From: Nanobdellota archaeon
GTDB taxonomy: Archaea; Nanobdellota; Nanobdellia; Woesearchaeales; SKGA01
Length of the DNA stretch: 36,626 nucleotides
Reading direction: 5' to 3'
Assembly (NCBI GenBank): GCA_020430425.1
Contig: JAGQJW010000003.1
Span: forward strand, 1 to 36,626
Shown in pieces: positions 1 through 7,700 of this stretch (position 1 is its first letter; every line of letters starts with the position of its first letter). A program made the translations under genes and the position numbers. The notes under the pieces are model-generated. The model saw nothing but the letters and a program-made list of their open reading frames with translations. It was not told the origin of the DNA and ran no database searches.

Positions 1-73
1 AGAGGACGAGAATAAAAATGATGATCACAATCATCCTCATGTACGTCTGAGCCCTCGTTAGCAGCCTTTTCAT
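1..73 (-). CDS. Partial gene at left edge, N-terminus of a membrane or secreted protein
   Basis: This is an open frame starting with ATG at 73 and running off the left edge, so only about 24 codons are visible. The visible peptide is basic (MKRLLTRAQ) followed by a strongly hydrophobic stretch (IVIIIFILVL), which looks like a Sec signal peptide or N-terminal anchor. In-frame ATGs at 40 and 34 are alternative starts. It lies 25 nt after the stop of the preceding pilin-like gene on the same strand, so it probably continues that surface-protein operon. No Shine-Dalgarno sequence is evident. The family cannot be named from this fragment. Confidence 0.5.
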   Translation of the reverse strand, partial: MKRLLTRAQTYMRMIVIIIFILVL

Positions 74-98
74 AGAAATGACTGAAGAAGAGGACTAT

Positions 99-1478
99 TT
101 AAATCTTTGCGGGGACACATTTTCCATCAGACCACCAGGTATCTTTCCAGGTGCAGTCTGTTGCTAGACAATCATTCTCCTTACAGGTTCCTTCAGTCTT
201 ATAGTCTGCGCAAGAATCAACCTGACTGGAGGTACAGGTTTCACAAGCTCCTGTTTTCTTGTTTTGGTAGCAGTTGATACCGAATTCGCATGCGTCGGTT
301 CGTTGAGTGAAATCGTTACAGGCATCAGGGTTAAGCTCTTCACAGGTAATATCACATTGTGAAGATTTTCTTTCTTGATTATAGATGGTGATGACGTCGC
401 ATTGTGATGCGTCATAGTCTCTGAGTTCTTTTTTTGTTCTCTCGATACCCACCACATCATTATAGGGTTGCTCAACCTGTATGCAAAGGTGTTCTCCTGA
501 ACTGAGAGGAAGTTCTTCAACGGAAGGGACTTCTTGAGAGAAGGTTGCAAGGTTGCAGTTATTGGTCTTGTTGATGAATAGTTGGTATGGTTTATCCAGA
601 GGTTCTCCATAATCGATGACATTGATGTTGACCCAGCAGTAGGTCTGTTGTTTTCGGTAGTTCTGTGAGAGGGTGATGCTTACTGTAGGAGTGGTTGTTC
701 TTGGCGTTCCTTCTTCTACTGTGTCAGTAGTATCTTTTTTCACTTCAAAGACAGTTGTCGCGGATCCTAAGGTTGTTCCTGTCTCGGATTCTTTGACGAT
801 GAAGTCTGCCTTATAGATGCCTGCAACGGTTATCTTATCATCGATTTCAAGCTGTAAAAGACCCTCTTTATCAGGAGAGCACGCTGCTGATTTAAGCGAG
901 AACCCTGCTAAAGAGGCGATGCTTCCATCGCTTTGTGGTTTTGCTTTCCATCCGGTTCCTGCAGCTTCTGCTTCAGTGATATATAAATGACAATAGGCTC
1001 CATTCTCGAAATTGTGTGAAGCGGTAACGACGACTTCTCCGTTTTCTCCTGCTTCTAGGAGCGTGTTCTCGAACTTGTCTCCGTTGAAGGTCAGAAGAAT
1101 ATTATTTTTTTTCACGCTATCCAAAGTTATCCTGCTTGTTGTTCCTGTCAAGCTGGTTTCCGACTTCTCTGTGGTAGTAGTCTCCACCTTTGGTGCCTGT
1201 TCAAGCCAGTTGTTGTATGCGGCATCACTTACGGTTAATTTCTGCTTGCAGCAGACATTTCCTTTACCATCGTCTCCGATGGACAGGTGATTGGTGACAC
1301 TCAGGTCACACTGTGTCTGGATGAGGACTCCTCCTAGTGAGTCGCATTTGCTAAGACTTTGTGCGCCTCGTCCTCCAAAGAAGAGAAAATACATTCCAAG
1401 GCCAAGAATCATAAGTCCAAGAGCTATTCCTATGATAGTCTCAATAGGCATATTTTGTGCTTTCTTGGAAAATTTCAT
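99..1478 (-). CDS. Pilin-like cysteine-rich surface protein (class III signal peptide), 459 aa
   Basis: The N-terminus MKFSKKAQ followed by a hydrophobic helix (about residues 12-34) fits an archaeal class III prepilin signal peptide, with cleavage predicted between A7 and Q8 and the helix kept as an assembly or anchor domain. After the helix comes a cysteine pair region ending in CCK (about 43-80), a Thr/Ser-rich linker, beta-rich Ig-like segments (about 110-350), and a cysteine-rich tail. The last 38 residues form a module CADYKTEGTC...DC...DCTW...C that recurs in the 1372-aa neighbour. The gene begins 31 nt after the mini-pilin gene. The leader between them is pyrimidine-rich in the sense direction, with no clear ribosome-binding site, and could partly terminate transcripts. 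The protein is probably exported and exposed at the cell surface; a structural or adhesive role is inferred, not shown. Confidence 0.85.
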   Translation of the reverse strand: MKFSKKAQNMPIETIIGIALGLMILGLGMYFLFFGGRGAQSLSKCDSLGGVLIQTQCDLSVTNHLSIGDDGKGNVCCKQKLTVSDAAYNNWLEQAPKVETTTTEKSETSLTGTTSRITLDSVKKNNILLTFNGDKFENTLLEAGENGEVVVTASHNFENGAYCHLYITEAEAAGTGWKAKPQSDGSIASLAGFSLKSAACSPDKEGLLQLEIDDKITVAGIYKADFIVKESETGTTLGSATTVFEVKKDTTDTVEEGTPRTTTPTVSITLSQNYRKQQTYCWVNINVIDYGEPLDKPYQLFINKTNNCNLATFSQEVPSVEELPLSSGEHLCIQVEQPYNDVVGIERTKKELRDYDASQCDVITIYNQERKSSQCDITCEELNPDACNDFTQRTDACEFGINCYQNKKTGACETCTSSQVDSCADYKTEGTCKENDCLATDCTWKDTWWSDGKCVPAKI

Positions 1479-1500
1479 GGTAAGAAGAAAAAGAAAAGAG
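1479..1500 (-). terminator. Pyrimidine-rich tract after the mini-pilin gene
   Basis: In the minus-strand sense this spacer is almost wholly C and T, with runs such as TTTTCTTTTTCTTCTT. Archaeal termination is often driven by T-rich tracts without a hairpin, so it may reduce read-through from the mini-pilin into the 459-aa gene. It doubles as the leader of that gene. The assignment is weak. Confidence 0.3.
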
Positions 1501-1509
1501 AAGAGATGC

Positions 1510-1773
1510 TTAGTTTACATCTCCTAGAGGAACATAACACTGCTGTCCAGTTCCGCAGCTGCTGTCAAAAGCAGGATTTCTGATATAGTTTCCTTCTGGC
1601 TTGAGTCCTTCTGGAGAACAGGTTCCACCATATCCTGTACAGCTAGTTCCTTCAGTGACTCGTCCTCCTGATTGGAATAGGAGTACTGCTAAAATAACTA
1701 ATACCAACAGCGCAATCGCTGCGATAATAATAACGTTCATGGAGAGATCCGCTCCTTTCTTTGAATTCATCAT
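1510..1773 (-). CDS. Mini-pilin-like protein, 87 aa
   Basis: The start is placed at the ATG at 1773, because GAGGT lies 7 nt upstream and the longer open frame (to 1893) covers a promoter-like region. The protein begins MMNSKKGADLSMN, followed by about 22 hydrophobic residues. This is a class III signal peptide with cleavage predicted after G7. The mature part is only about 80 residues and ends in a short four-cysteine domain (CTGYGGTC ... CGTGQQC). Small proteins of this design (KKG/A, LSMN, long hydrophobic helix, short Cys domain) resemble pilin subunits. The gene has its own TATA box and SD site, unlike the operon genes upstream, so it could be expressed separately and strongly as a major subunit; that is inference. 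The DVN C-terminus is followed by a T-rich tract. Confidence 0.8.
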   Translation of the reverse strand: MMNSKKGADLSMNVIIIAAIALLVLVILAVLLFQSGGRVTEGTSCTGYGGTCSPEGLKPEGNYIRNPAFDSSCGTGQQCYVPLGDVN

Positions 1774-1815
1774 CGTGATTACCTCACACTTCCTTGAAAA
1801 AAATACCGTTTCCTC

Positions 1816-1826
1816 CTTATATAAAT
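1816..1826 (-). promoter_or_regulatory. TATA-box promoter of the mini-pilin gene
   Basis: The minus strand reads ATTTATATAAG, a near-ideal archaeal TATA box, preceded by a purine-rich AAAG stretch. Its centre (about 1821) predicts a transcript start near 1795, giving a leader of about 22 nt that carries the GAGGT ribosome-binding site before the ATG at 1773. A second TATA-like element, CTTATAAA, lies upstream at about 1850-1857. Confidence 0.65.
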
Positions 1827-1900
1827 CTTTCTTTTGACTTTTTAAGAGATTTATAAGTAAAAGTCTAATTCTTACAAACCCTACACCACACACAGGGTAC

Positions 1901-1919
1901 CAAAAAGTTTCACTTTTTG
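1901..1919 (-). repeat. Hairpin copy 1 of a duplicated 30-nt element
   Basis: CAAAAAGT-TTC-ACTTTTTG forms an 8-bp stem with a 3-nt loop. The 30 nt from 1901 to 1930 align with 1990-2019 at 24 of 30 positions. The G1907-C1913 pair is replaced by A1996-T2002 in the other copy, which keeps the pairing. It lies between the 171-aa pilin-like gene and the mini-pilin promoter, so a transcript-end or regulatory role is plausible. Confidence 0.5.
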
Positions 1920-1944
1920 CATATGGCAGGCCTGAGGCGTTTCT

Positions 1945-1967
1945 TTGCGAGAATTCATTTCTTGCAA
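1945..1967. repeat. Middle hairpin in the intergenic region
   Basis: TTGCGAGAA, loop TTCAT, TTCTTGCAA forms a 9-bp stem with one mismatch. It sits about midway between the two copies of the duplicated hairpin, so three stem-loops are spaced about 43-46 nt apart (centres near 1910, 1956 and 1999). Its sequence differs from the other two. Confidence 0.45.
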
Positions 1968-1990
1968 ATCATAAGCGTGGCGTTGATCTC

Positions 1991-2007
1991 AAAAAATCTT
2001 ATTTTTT
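1991..2007 (-). terminator. Hairpin copy 2 at the end of the six-gene operon
   Basis: AAAAAAT-CTT-ATTTTTT forms a 7-bp stem with a 3-nt loop. It overlaps the TAA stop of the 171-aa pilin-like gene (1999-2001). In the minus-strand sense the second arm is a T6 run right after the stop codon, as in a weak intrinsic terminator. Together with its diverged copy at 1901-1919 it may end transcription of the upstream operon. Confidence 0.45.
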
Positions 2008-2514
2008 GCAGATGGCAAGTTCTAGAAAAGCTGTTCCTGGTTCTGGATAGTAGGGGATGGGCTGCACTCCTGGTGCTCGTCGTCCAACAGTCCCCTCTGC
2101 ACAATCATAGGCATCAAACTCAAGCGTATCGATTTGTGAGGTCTCACCATAATCTACGAGCAGGCTGTATGATTTGTCCCAGACATCAAGCGTTTCGTTC
2201 TTGATAGTTTCTAGAGTGATGCTTACCGCTTCACAAGTAGTCATTCCTGCACAAGAGATCCGCCTCTCTTGCAGTCCGCAGTCTTTGATGAGTATGTCAA
2301 GAGGAAGGTTTCCGCATTCAGGAACAGTAGTCCGTACCGCAGCCTGTACGAAACTCATAGAGAGTTCATTGTCGATGAATTCTTTTCTGATGTTGCTTTT
2401 CGTGCTAGAGTCTGACTCGGTAGTCACGTAGGAGAGGTAGAAGAGCATAGCTAGAGTAATGATGATGACGATGATCATCAGACCGATGATTTCTGCTTGT
2501 GCTTTCTTGTTCAT
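1999..2514 (-). CDS. Pilin-like protein, 171 aa (class III signal peptide)
   Basis: The start is placed at the ATG at 2514 (MNKKAQAEIIG), not the longer frame to 2568, because AGGT lies 7 nt upstream and the extra residues would overlap the upstream gene's coding end. Cleavage is predicted between A5 and Q6. A hydrophobic helix (about residues 10-29) is followed by a soluble domain of about 140 residues with few predicted loops and several cysteines (for example VPECGNLP, IKDCGL, SCAGMTTC). It is the last gene of a tight operon, starting 4 nt after the preceding stop. Probably a minor pilin or pseudopilin of the surface structure encoded here. Only the N-terminus is diagnostic of its class. 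Confidence 0.85.
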   Translation of the reverse strand: MNKKAQAEIIGLMIIVIIITLAMLFYLSYVTTESDSSTKSNIRKEFIDNELSMSFVQAAVRTTVPECGNLPLDILIKDCGLQERRISCAGMTTCEAVSITLETIKNETLDVWDKSYSLLVDYGETSQIDTLEFDAYDCAEGTVGRRAPGVQPIPYYPEPGTAFLELAICKK

Positions 2515-2518
2515 TGGT

Positions 2519-3019
2519 TTACCTGTATTGGATGATGGTGAGCACTCCAAAAGAGTAGGTGTCCTCAATAGGATTATAGAGAGAGACAGGAAGGGTTGCT
2601 TGCGCTTGTTCTGCTAAAGTGGTTGGTTGGTTATCATAGAGCTGCCAGGATCTCTGCGGTTGTGCAATGGTAACAGGGTATATTTCAGTGATGTTGAGTT
2701 TTGCATTTCCTAGTTGGGAGAAGTAGAATTCTTTTTCCAATTCAGTGTTCCCCTGAACGACCCGATGAAAAGCCTCTAGTTTGGTGATATCAAAACAGTT
2801 TGGATACTGTACTTCCTGCAAGGAGCATTGGAGTTCAACAAGAGAGGTTGCATATTGAGCGATGGCAATAGTGTCCAGATCATCAAATCCTGATGACTCT
2901 GCATCAATGCTTTCTTTCTGTGCTTGGGCATAGAAGACGAGTCCAAAGACGATAAGAAGCACTATGATGATGACCACAAAGATCGATTCTCCTAATTGTA
3001 TCTGGGCTTTCTTGTTCAT
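2519..3019 (-). CDS. Pilin-like protein, 166 aa (class III signal peptide)
   Basis: The N-terminus MNKKAQIQLGES plus a helix of about 21 hydrophobic residues (FVVIIIVLLIVFGLVFY) marks an archaeal class III prepilin-like protein. Cleavage is expected between A5 and Q6, and an acidic residue follows at position 11. The mature domain is about 130 residues, with two cysteines (about 82 and 92) that could form a disulfide. The ATG comes one base after the stop of the 393-aa gene, so translation is probably coupled. It lies between two other pilin-like genes in the operon and is best read as a minor subunit. Confidence 0.85.
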   Translation of the reverse strand: MNKKAQIQLGESIFVVIIIVLLIVFGLVFYAQAQKESIDAESSGFDDLDTIAIAQYATSLVELQCSLQEVQYPNCFDITKLEAFHRVVQGNTELEKEFYFSQLGNAKLNITEIYPVTIAQPQRSWQLYDNQPTTLAEQAQATLPVSLYNPIEDTYSFGVLTIIQYR

Positions 3020-3020
3020 C

Positions 3021-4202
3021 TTAATAGAGGGGCGGACAGTGCGAGAGTCCTAGTATCTGTTTATTGTTATCATTGAGCTCTCCTAATTGGTAGTGGATGG
3101 TTGCCACATTTTCTTTCTGGAAACCTTCTTGGAGAAGAGAGACTAGATAGGCAAGTCGTTGGTGAGGAAAAAATGCTGATGGGCCTACACCATCATCTTT
3201 TCCCATTGCTTGCTTACAAGCTAGAGAGAGCTGATAGTCTTCATTGAAAAGAAAGTCATCTACTCGTTCATAATAGAGATTGGTGACGAGTCGAAGTCTC
3301 GTGAACGCTTTTTGCATGTTGCATTCATACACTTCCTTATCTTCGCTGAAGATACTTCCATAGAGGCTTGCTTTGCCCAGATAGGAGGAGCTATATTGGT
3401 TGAGCCAAGCATATGCTGCTTCTTGTTCCTGTTCATCATCACCTGCGCCACGCAGTTTTAAGAGGAATTCTTGATATTGACTGAGAGAGAGAAAAGAGAC
3501 GGTTCCATAATCAAACAAAGAGGTAGTCCCTTCTCCTTGTTGGATAAGGATGATAAGGTTCTTCTTGGACTCATCAATGAGATCGCTATCAAGAGAAGGC
3601 TCTTCTCCTTTCAGGAAGATATAGGTGTATGATTCATAGTTTCTCTTGAGTGCATCTTCGAAAAGGAATCGGTCATCGTCGACAAGTTCTACAGAAATGT
3701 TATGAGGAAAGTCTTCATAGAGCTCTTCAAACTGAGTTGTTGCATCAGGCAGACCGACTGACTTACTATAATTGTAGAAGATATATCCTTGTTTTGAGTT
3801 GGTGAGGTACAGGAAGGTTCCTGCCTGAAAAGGGGTCTCCCATATCTGCGTCCATGCTTGGATATCATCTCCTATGAGCTGGTCCTGAGTGAAGATGATG
3901 TCATATTTGGTGTCTCGTGCGGGAAGCCCTTCAACAGAATAGTCATAGACCTGTCCTTGTGCATCGCAGGTGAAATCTACTTCCAGGCCAGGGATATCAT
4001 ATTCTTTGAGCGTTCCTACTTTCTGTCCGGTTGCAGTGATGACTGTCTCGAAATATTTTGATTGGCTGATGCTGATTCGTTGGTCAGTCGTCTTTGATTG
4101 GTTGTTGATGAGACCGAAGAAGAAGATGAGCAGTATCGAACCTACGATAATGACAAAGATCCAGTTGAACTGTATTTGGAGTTGTGCTTTCTTCGATATC
4201 AT
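3021..4202 (-). CDS. Pilin-like protein with large soluble domain, 393 aa
   Basis: The protein starts MISKKAQLQIQFNWIF, followed by a helix IIVGSILLIFFFG (to about residue 31). The prepilin cleavage site is predicted between A6 and Q7. The rest (about 35-393) is a mixed alpha/beta soluble domain with only a few cysteines; I recognise no named domain. Proteins with this QIQFNWIF start and a domain of about 350 residues are familiar to me as conserved hypotheticals in DPANN genomes; that is memory, not a search. The gene begins 3 nt after the stop of the 181-aa gene and ends one base before the 166-aa gene, deep inside the operon. It is much larger than a typical pilin, so it may be a tip or platform-associated subunit. 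Confidence 0.85.
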   Translation of the reverse strand: MISKKAQLQIQFNWIFVIIVGSILLIFFFGLINNQSKTTDQRISISQSKYFETVITATGQKVGTLKEYDIPGLEVDFTCDAQGQVYDYSVEGLPARDTKYDIIFTQDQLIGDDIQAWTQIWETPFQAGTFLYLTNSKQGYIFYNYSKSVGLPDATTQFEELYEDFPHNISVELVDDDRFLFEDALKRNYESYTYIFLKGEEPSLDSDLIDESKKNLIILIQQGEGTTSLFDYGTVSFLSLSQYQEFLLKLRGAGDDEQEQEAAYAWLNQYSSSYLGKASLYGSIFSEDKEVYECNMQKAFTRLRLVTNLYYERVDDFLFNEDYQLSLACKQAMGKDDGVGPSAFFPHQRLAYLVSLLQEGFQKENVATIHYQLGELNDNNKQILGLSHCPPLY

Positions 4203-4205
4203 GAG

Positions 4206-4751
4206 TCATGGTTCTTGTGTGGATACGAGAGTGTTCTTTCCTAGTCCTTCTAGCTTAAGAGTGAATCGTCCTGCCTTCGATTCAAAGCACAGTACGTAAG
4301 GAGGGAGGCTTTCTGCATCATCTTTTCCTTTGTCTAGTCGTACCTGAGAGATGTACCCTGCAGGAATAAGTTCTTTCTGGTTGAAGAGAAACACGTTTTC
4401 TTGTACTTGATCATCAACACTTGATGAGATCACTGAAAAGAAAGGGGAGAGGTCGGAGTCTTGTGAACTAAGATCGGGTGGTATTCCTCGCTGGATTGCC
4501 CGAGCATCAACAAGGCATATTTTCGTGTAATCACAAGGGGCGGTGAGCGTCTCAAGATTGACTGATCCAAAATCGTTATTGAGTCTGATGGATTCTTCTA
4601 GCTTGTCTTGAAAACGGATGAGATCTATTGAGCATTTGTCTTCAAGCAGTCCTCCGATGGAGCGGACCCCTACTAGGGCGACTGCTCCGATGACGAGTGC
4701 AACGATGATCCAGACAAATACTTGATTGATTTGTGCTTTTGAGGTATTCAT
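4206..4751 (-). CDS. Pilin-like protein, 181 aa (class III signal peptide)
   Basis: The N-terminus MNTSKAQINQVFVWIIVALVIG has the class III pattern with a single lysine before the A6|Q7 cleavage site, followed by a hydrophobic helix to about residue 28. The mature part has four cysteines (near 40, 73, 79 and 154). Its start codon overlaps the stop of the 2155-aa gene as ATGA, which implies translational coupling to that giant surface protein. It is the first of four consecutive pilin-like genes in the operon. The exact role is unknown; a minor subunit interacting with the giant protein is an inference from the overlap. Confidence 0.85.
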   Translation of the reverse strand: MNTSKAQINQVFVWIIVALVIGAVALVGVRSIGGLLEDKCSIDLIRFQDKLEESIRLNNDFGSVNLETLTAPCDYTKICLVDARAIQRGIPPDLSSQDSDLSPFFSVISSSVDDQVQENVFLFNQKELIPAGYISQVRLDKGKDDAESLPPYVLCFESKAGRFTLKLEGLGKNTLVSTQEP

Positions 4752-7700
4752 TTTTTCTTGGTGGTTGTTTTCTGTTTTGATTGGTTGGTCATCTTCGAAA
4801 GTGCTTCAAAGACATCTTCTTGTGATTTCTTGACTATGTTTTTTTTCGCAGGAGTTTTTTTCTTTTGCTTTCCTAATCTTCGTACATCTACATAATCTCC
4901 TTTGAGTCCTTTATCCAGTTTTTCATCTTCTTTAGGGGTTTCTGGCTCTTCAGTTTTTTCTTCTGACTTTTGAGCCGTCTCTTTTTTTGCTATCTTCTTC
5001 TGGTCAAAGGTTCCTATGAGTGATTCCCGTTGTTTCTTCCGTTCTTCGATGCGTTGTTTTCTTGCCTTTACCTGTGCTTCTTCTCGTTTCTTAAGGGCGA
5101 CGGCTCGTTCTTCTTCCTGTTTCTTTCGTTGTGCTAAAAGAGCGGCTTCTTGCTGTCTTCGTTCTTTATCACTAAGACCGTTGTTTTGCTGTTGTGCTAG
5201 CTGCCGTCTTGAATAGATGATGTAGCCGATCCCTCCTCCCATCAAAAGGATTCCGAGGATGATGAAGATCAATCCAAGTAGATTAATACCTGTATCTAGT
5301 CCTTCAGTTCCTATCCCTTCTACGCAAGAGTAGGTGTAATCGCAGACATAACCAGTTGGACAGTCGCTATCAACGGTACATTCTGGTCGTTTATCAAAGA
5401 CGGTTGGATCCGTTCCATTGAGGAACTCCTCAAGGTTGGTGAACCCGTCACCATCGTAGTCTTCATCTCCTGTATGGTTGAGATTTCCGAAATAATATTC
5501 TTCCCAATCATCTGCAAGACCATCCTCATCAACATCTAGGAAAGAAGAGGCATTGTTTCCATAGAGGGTCTCTATATCGGTGCAGCTAGTGATCGTTTCA
5601 CAGACTCCTCCACAATCGACACCTTCTTCAAAAGGATCTTTGATTCCGTTGTCACAAGTACCACATTCTGCGATACAGGTACCGCCGCAATCGACGCCTT
5701 CTTCGCTTGGATCCTCGAATCCATTGAAGCAATGCGGTTCATAGTTGATCGCTACCGAGTCATTATACTGATTGTTAGCTTGATCGAAAACCGTATAGCA
5801 TAAGGTGGTCTGTTCTCTGATGATAAGAGGGAGATCGGTGTTGTATTGCGCGATGCTTCCTTGTCCACTGCACAGCAAATCTGTTGTTTCATAAAGGAAG
5901 GTATCGCTGCAGCCAGAATCGGAATCAGTACAGGTGATAGTTGCTTCTACTCCTTGCCAGGTCTGGTCTAAAGTAACGCTTCCTCGTGGAGCGATAGTAT
6001 CGCAGATAAGATCATCAAAGGTGCTTGCAACGATGCTTGCTTGCTGAGTGATTTCGTTTCCTGCCTGATCATAGGCGGTTGCTTTGAGAGTATAGGTTTC
6101 ATTCTCTATGAGGCTTGCTGGAAGGAAGGCTACAGAGTGATCTGAAACACCGCTTGCGATTTCCTGACCATCCTTAGTAAGATTGTATTCGAAGTGATCG
6201 ATAAGGCTTCCCGTTCCATCTGCAAGCATGGTAAAAGAGATGCCATCAAGACCGCAGGATTGAGAAAGGGTTTGTAGTTCCATAAGTGGTGAGACCGTAT
6301 CGACAACTACCTTGACGTCGATCTCACTCAGAATTCCGGTGCTCTCACTGACGCATTGTACTTGTATGGTGTTCTCTCCTTCTTCAAGACTGATGGTCTT
6401 TTCGTGTTCATTCGTGACGCTTGCTCCAAGGTCTTGGAACGCTTCATCAGGGGAGAGCCTGTACTGGCAGGTTGCAAGGTGTTCGGTACTTACACTCAAA
6501 GGTACCTGTGAAGTTGCATAGAACTCCTCCATGTTTGAGGAGATGCCTGCTTCGTTGGTCAAGGCAACGGTCAAGGTAATGCTTTCTTCGCTGAGTGCTT
6601 GAGCAAGATTTCTACAGCTGATAAGACTGGTGTGGCTGAAGTCGTGGACTCCCCAGTAGGAGAGGGTCACTTCGTGTTCAGTACCATAAGATAATGCATC
6701 GTTGACGTCTTCTCCTGAGAAATAGTGGGAGATGCCATTCTGGTCCTGATAGGTACAGGCAACAGGATCATCGCTGGTGACTGAAAGAGTGGTCACTGCA
6801 TTTCCTGGATCAACTACTGGATTTGGTTGTGCAGATACGGTGATGATTGCAGGACTGAGATCATAACCGAATTCATCGATTTCTTCAACCACTGTCGATT
6901 CATTTCCTTGACAGATGACAACCCATGGTGTAGTCACCACATCACCTGGTTGATCAAATTGTATGTAGTCTTGTGTATAGATAGTAAGCGAGTGGGTCCG
7001 TCCATTTGACTGAGCAAAGTCCTGTAAGGTCACATACCAATCGGTCGTGTCAGATGGTCGTGCATTGAGAAGAGGTCCTTGTCGACAGGTTGCTGGTTGC
7101 GTGGTGTAGACTTCAAAGGTAAAGTTTTTCGTTGAAGCTAATCCGAATTCTGGTGTGATGATCTTGATAGAGAGTTCCTGTGCTGCTGCATCTTCACAGC
7201 TCAGGCTACAGGTTCCTCCACAATCAACATCCTCTTCATCAGCATCTTGTATTCCATTGTAGCAGAGGGCATCATCACCTAGAGGATTCTCACAGCTTCG
7301 AACAGCAGAGCAGATGCCTCCACAATCAACACTCTCTTCTCCTGGATCTTGCACTCCATTCTCGCAGACGACTTCTTCGCAGCTGACAGCACAGACAAGA
7401 CCACAGTCTGTTGATTCTTCCCATTGTGCGTCATAGAGATTGTTCTCACAAATAGTACAGTCCTGTAACGCGCAGACTCCTCCACAATCAAGACCTTCCT
7501 CATCAGTATCCTGCACACCATTATAGCAAGTGGTGATGACTTCTAGTGAAACCTTTTCTATGGATGAAGGGTTTGCCTGTTCATCGGTGACGAAGTAACA
7601 GAGTGTCGTTGTCGAATCGACAAAGAGCGGCAGGTCAGTATAGCTTGCTGACTGTATTTGATTTGGTTCTGGATTTTCACAGGTTCCAGTCTCATCGAAA

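Noticed and set aside
1774-1893. N-terminal extension of the mini-pilin reading frame to 1893
   Set aside because: The segment contains the TATA boxes, and a well-spaced GAGGT site precedes the internal ATG at 1773, where the standard class III signal begins.
2515-2568. N-terminal extension of the 171-aa pilin-like gene
   Set aside because: It would overlap the end of the upstream gene and displace the MNKKAQ signal peptide from the N-terminus.
7180-7521. Possible tandem DNA repeat at the cysteine modules of the 2155-aa gene
   Set aside because: The similarity is at protein level (DCGG modules) and explained by domain duplication, so it is not a separate mobile or CRISPR-like element.
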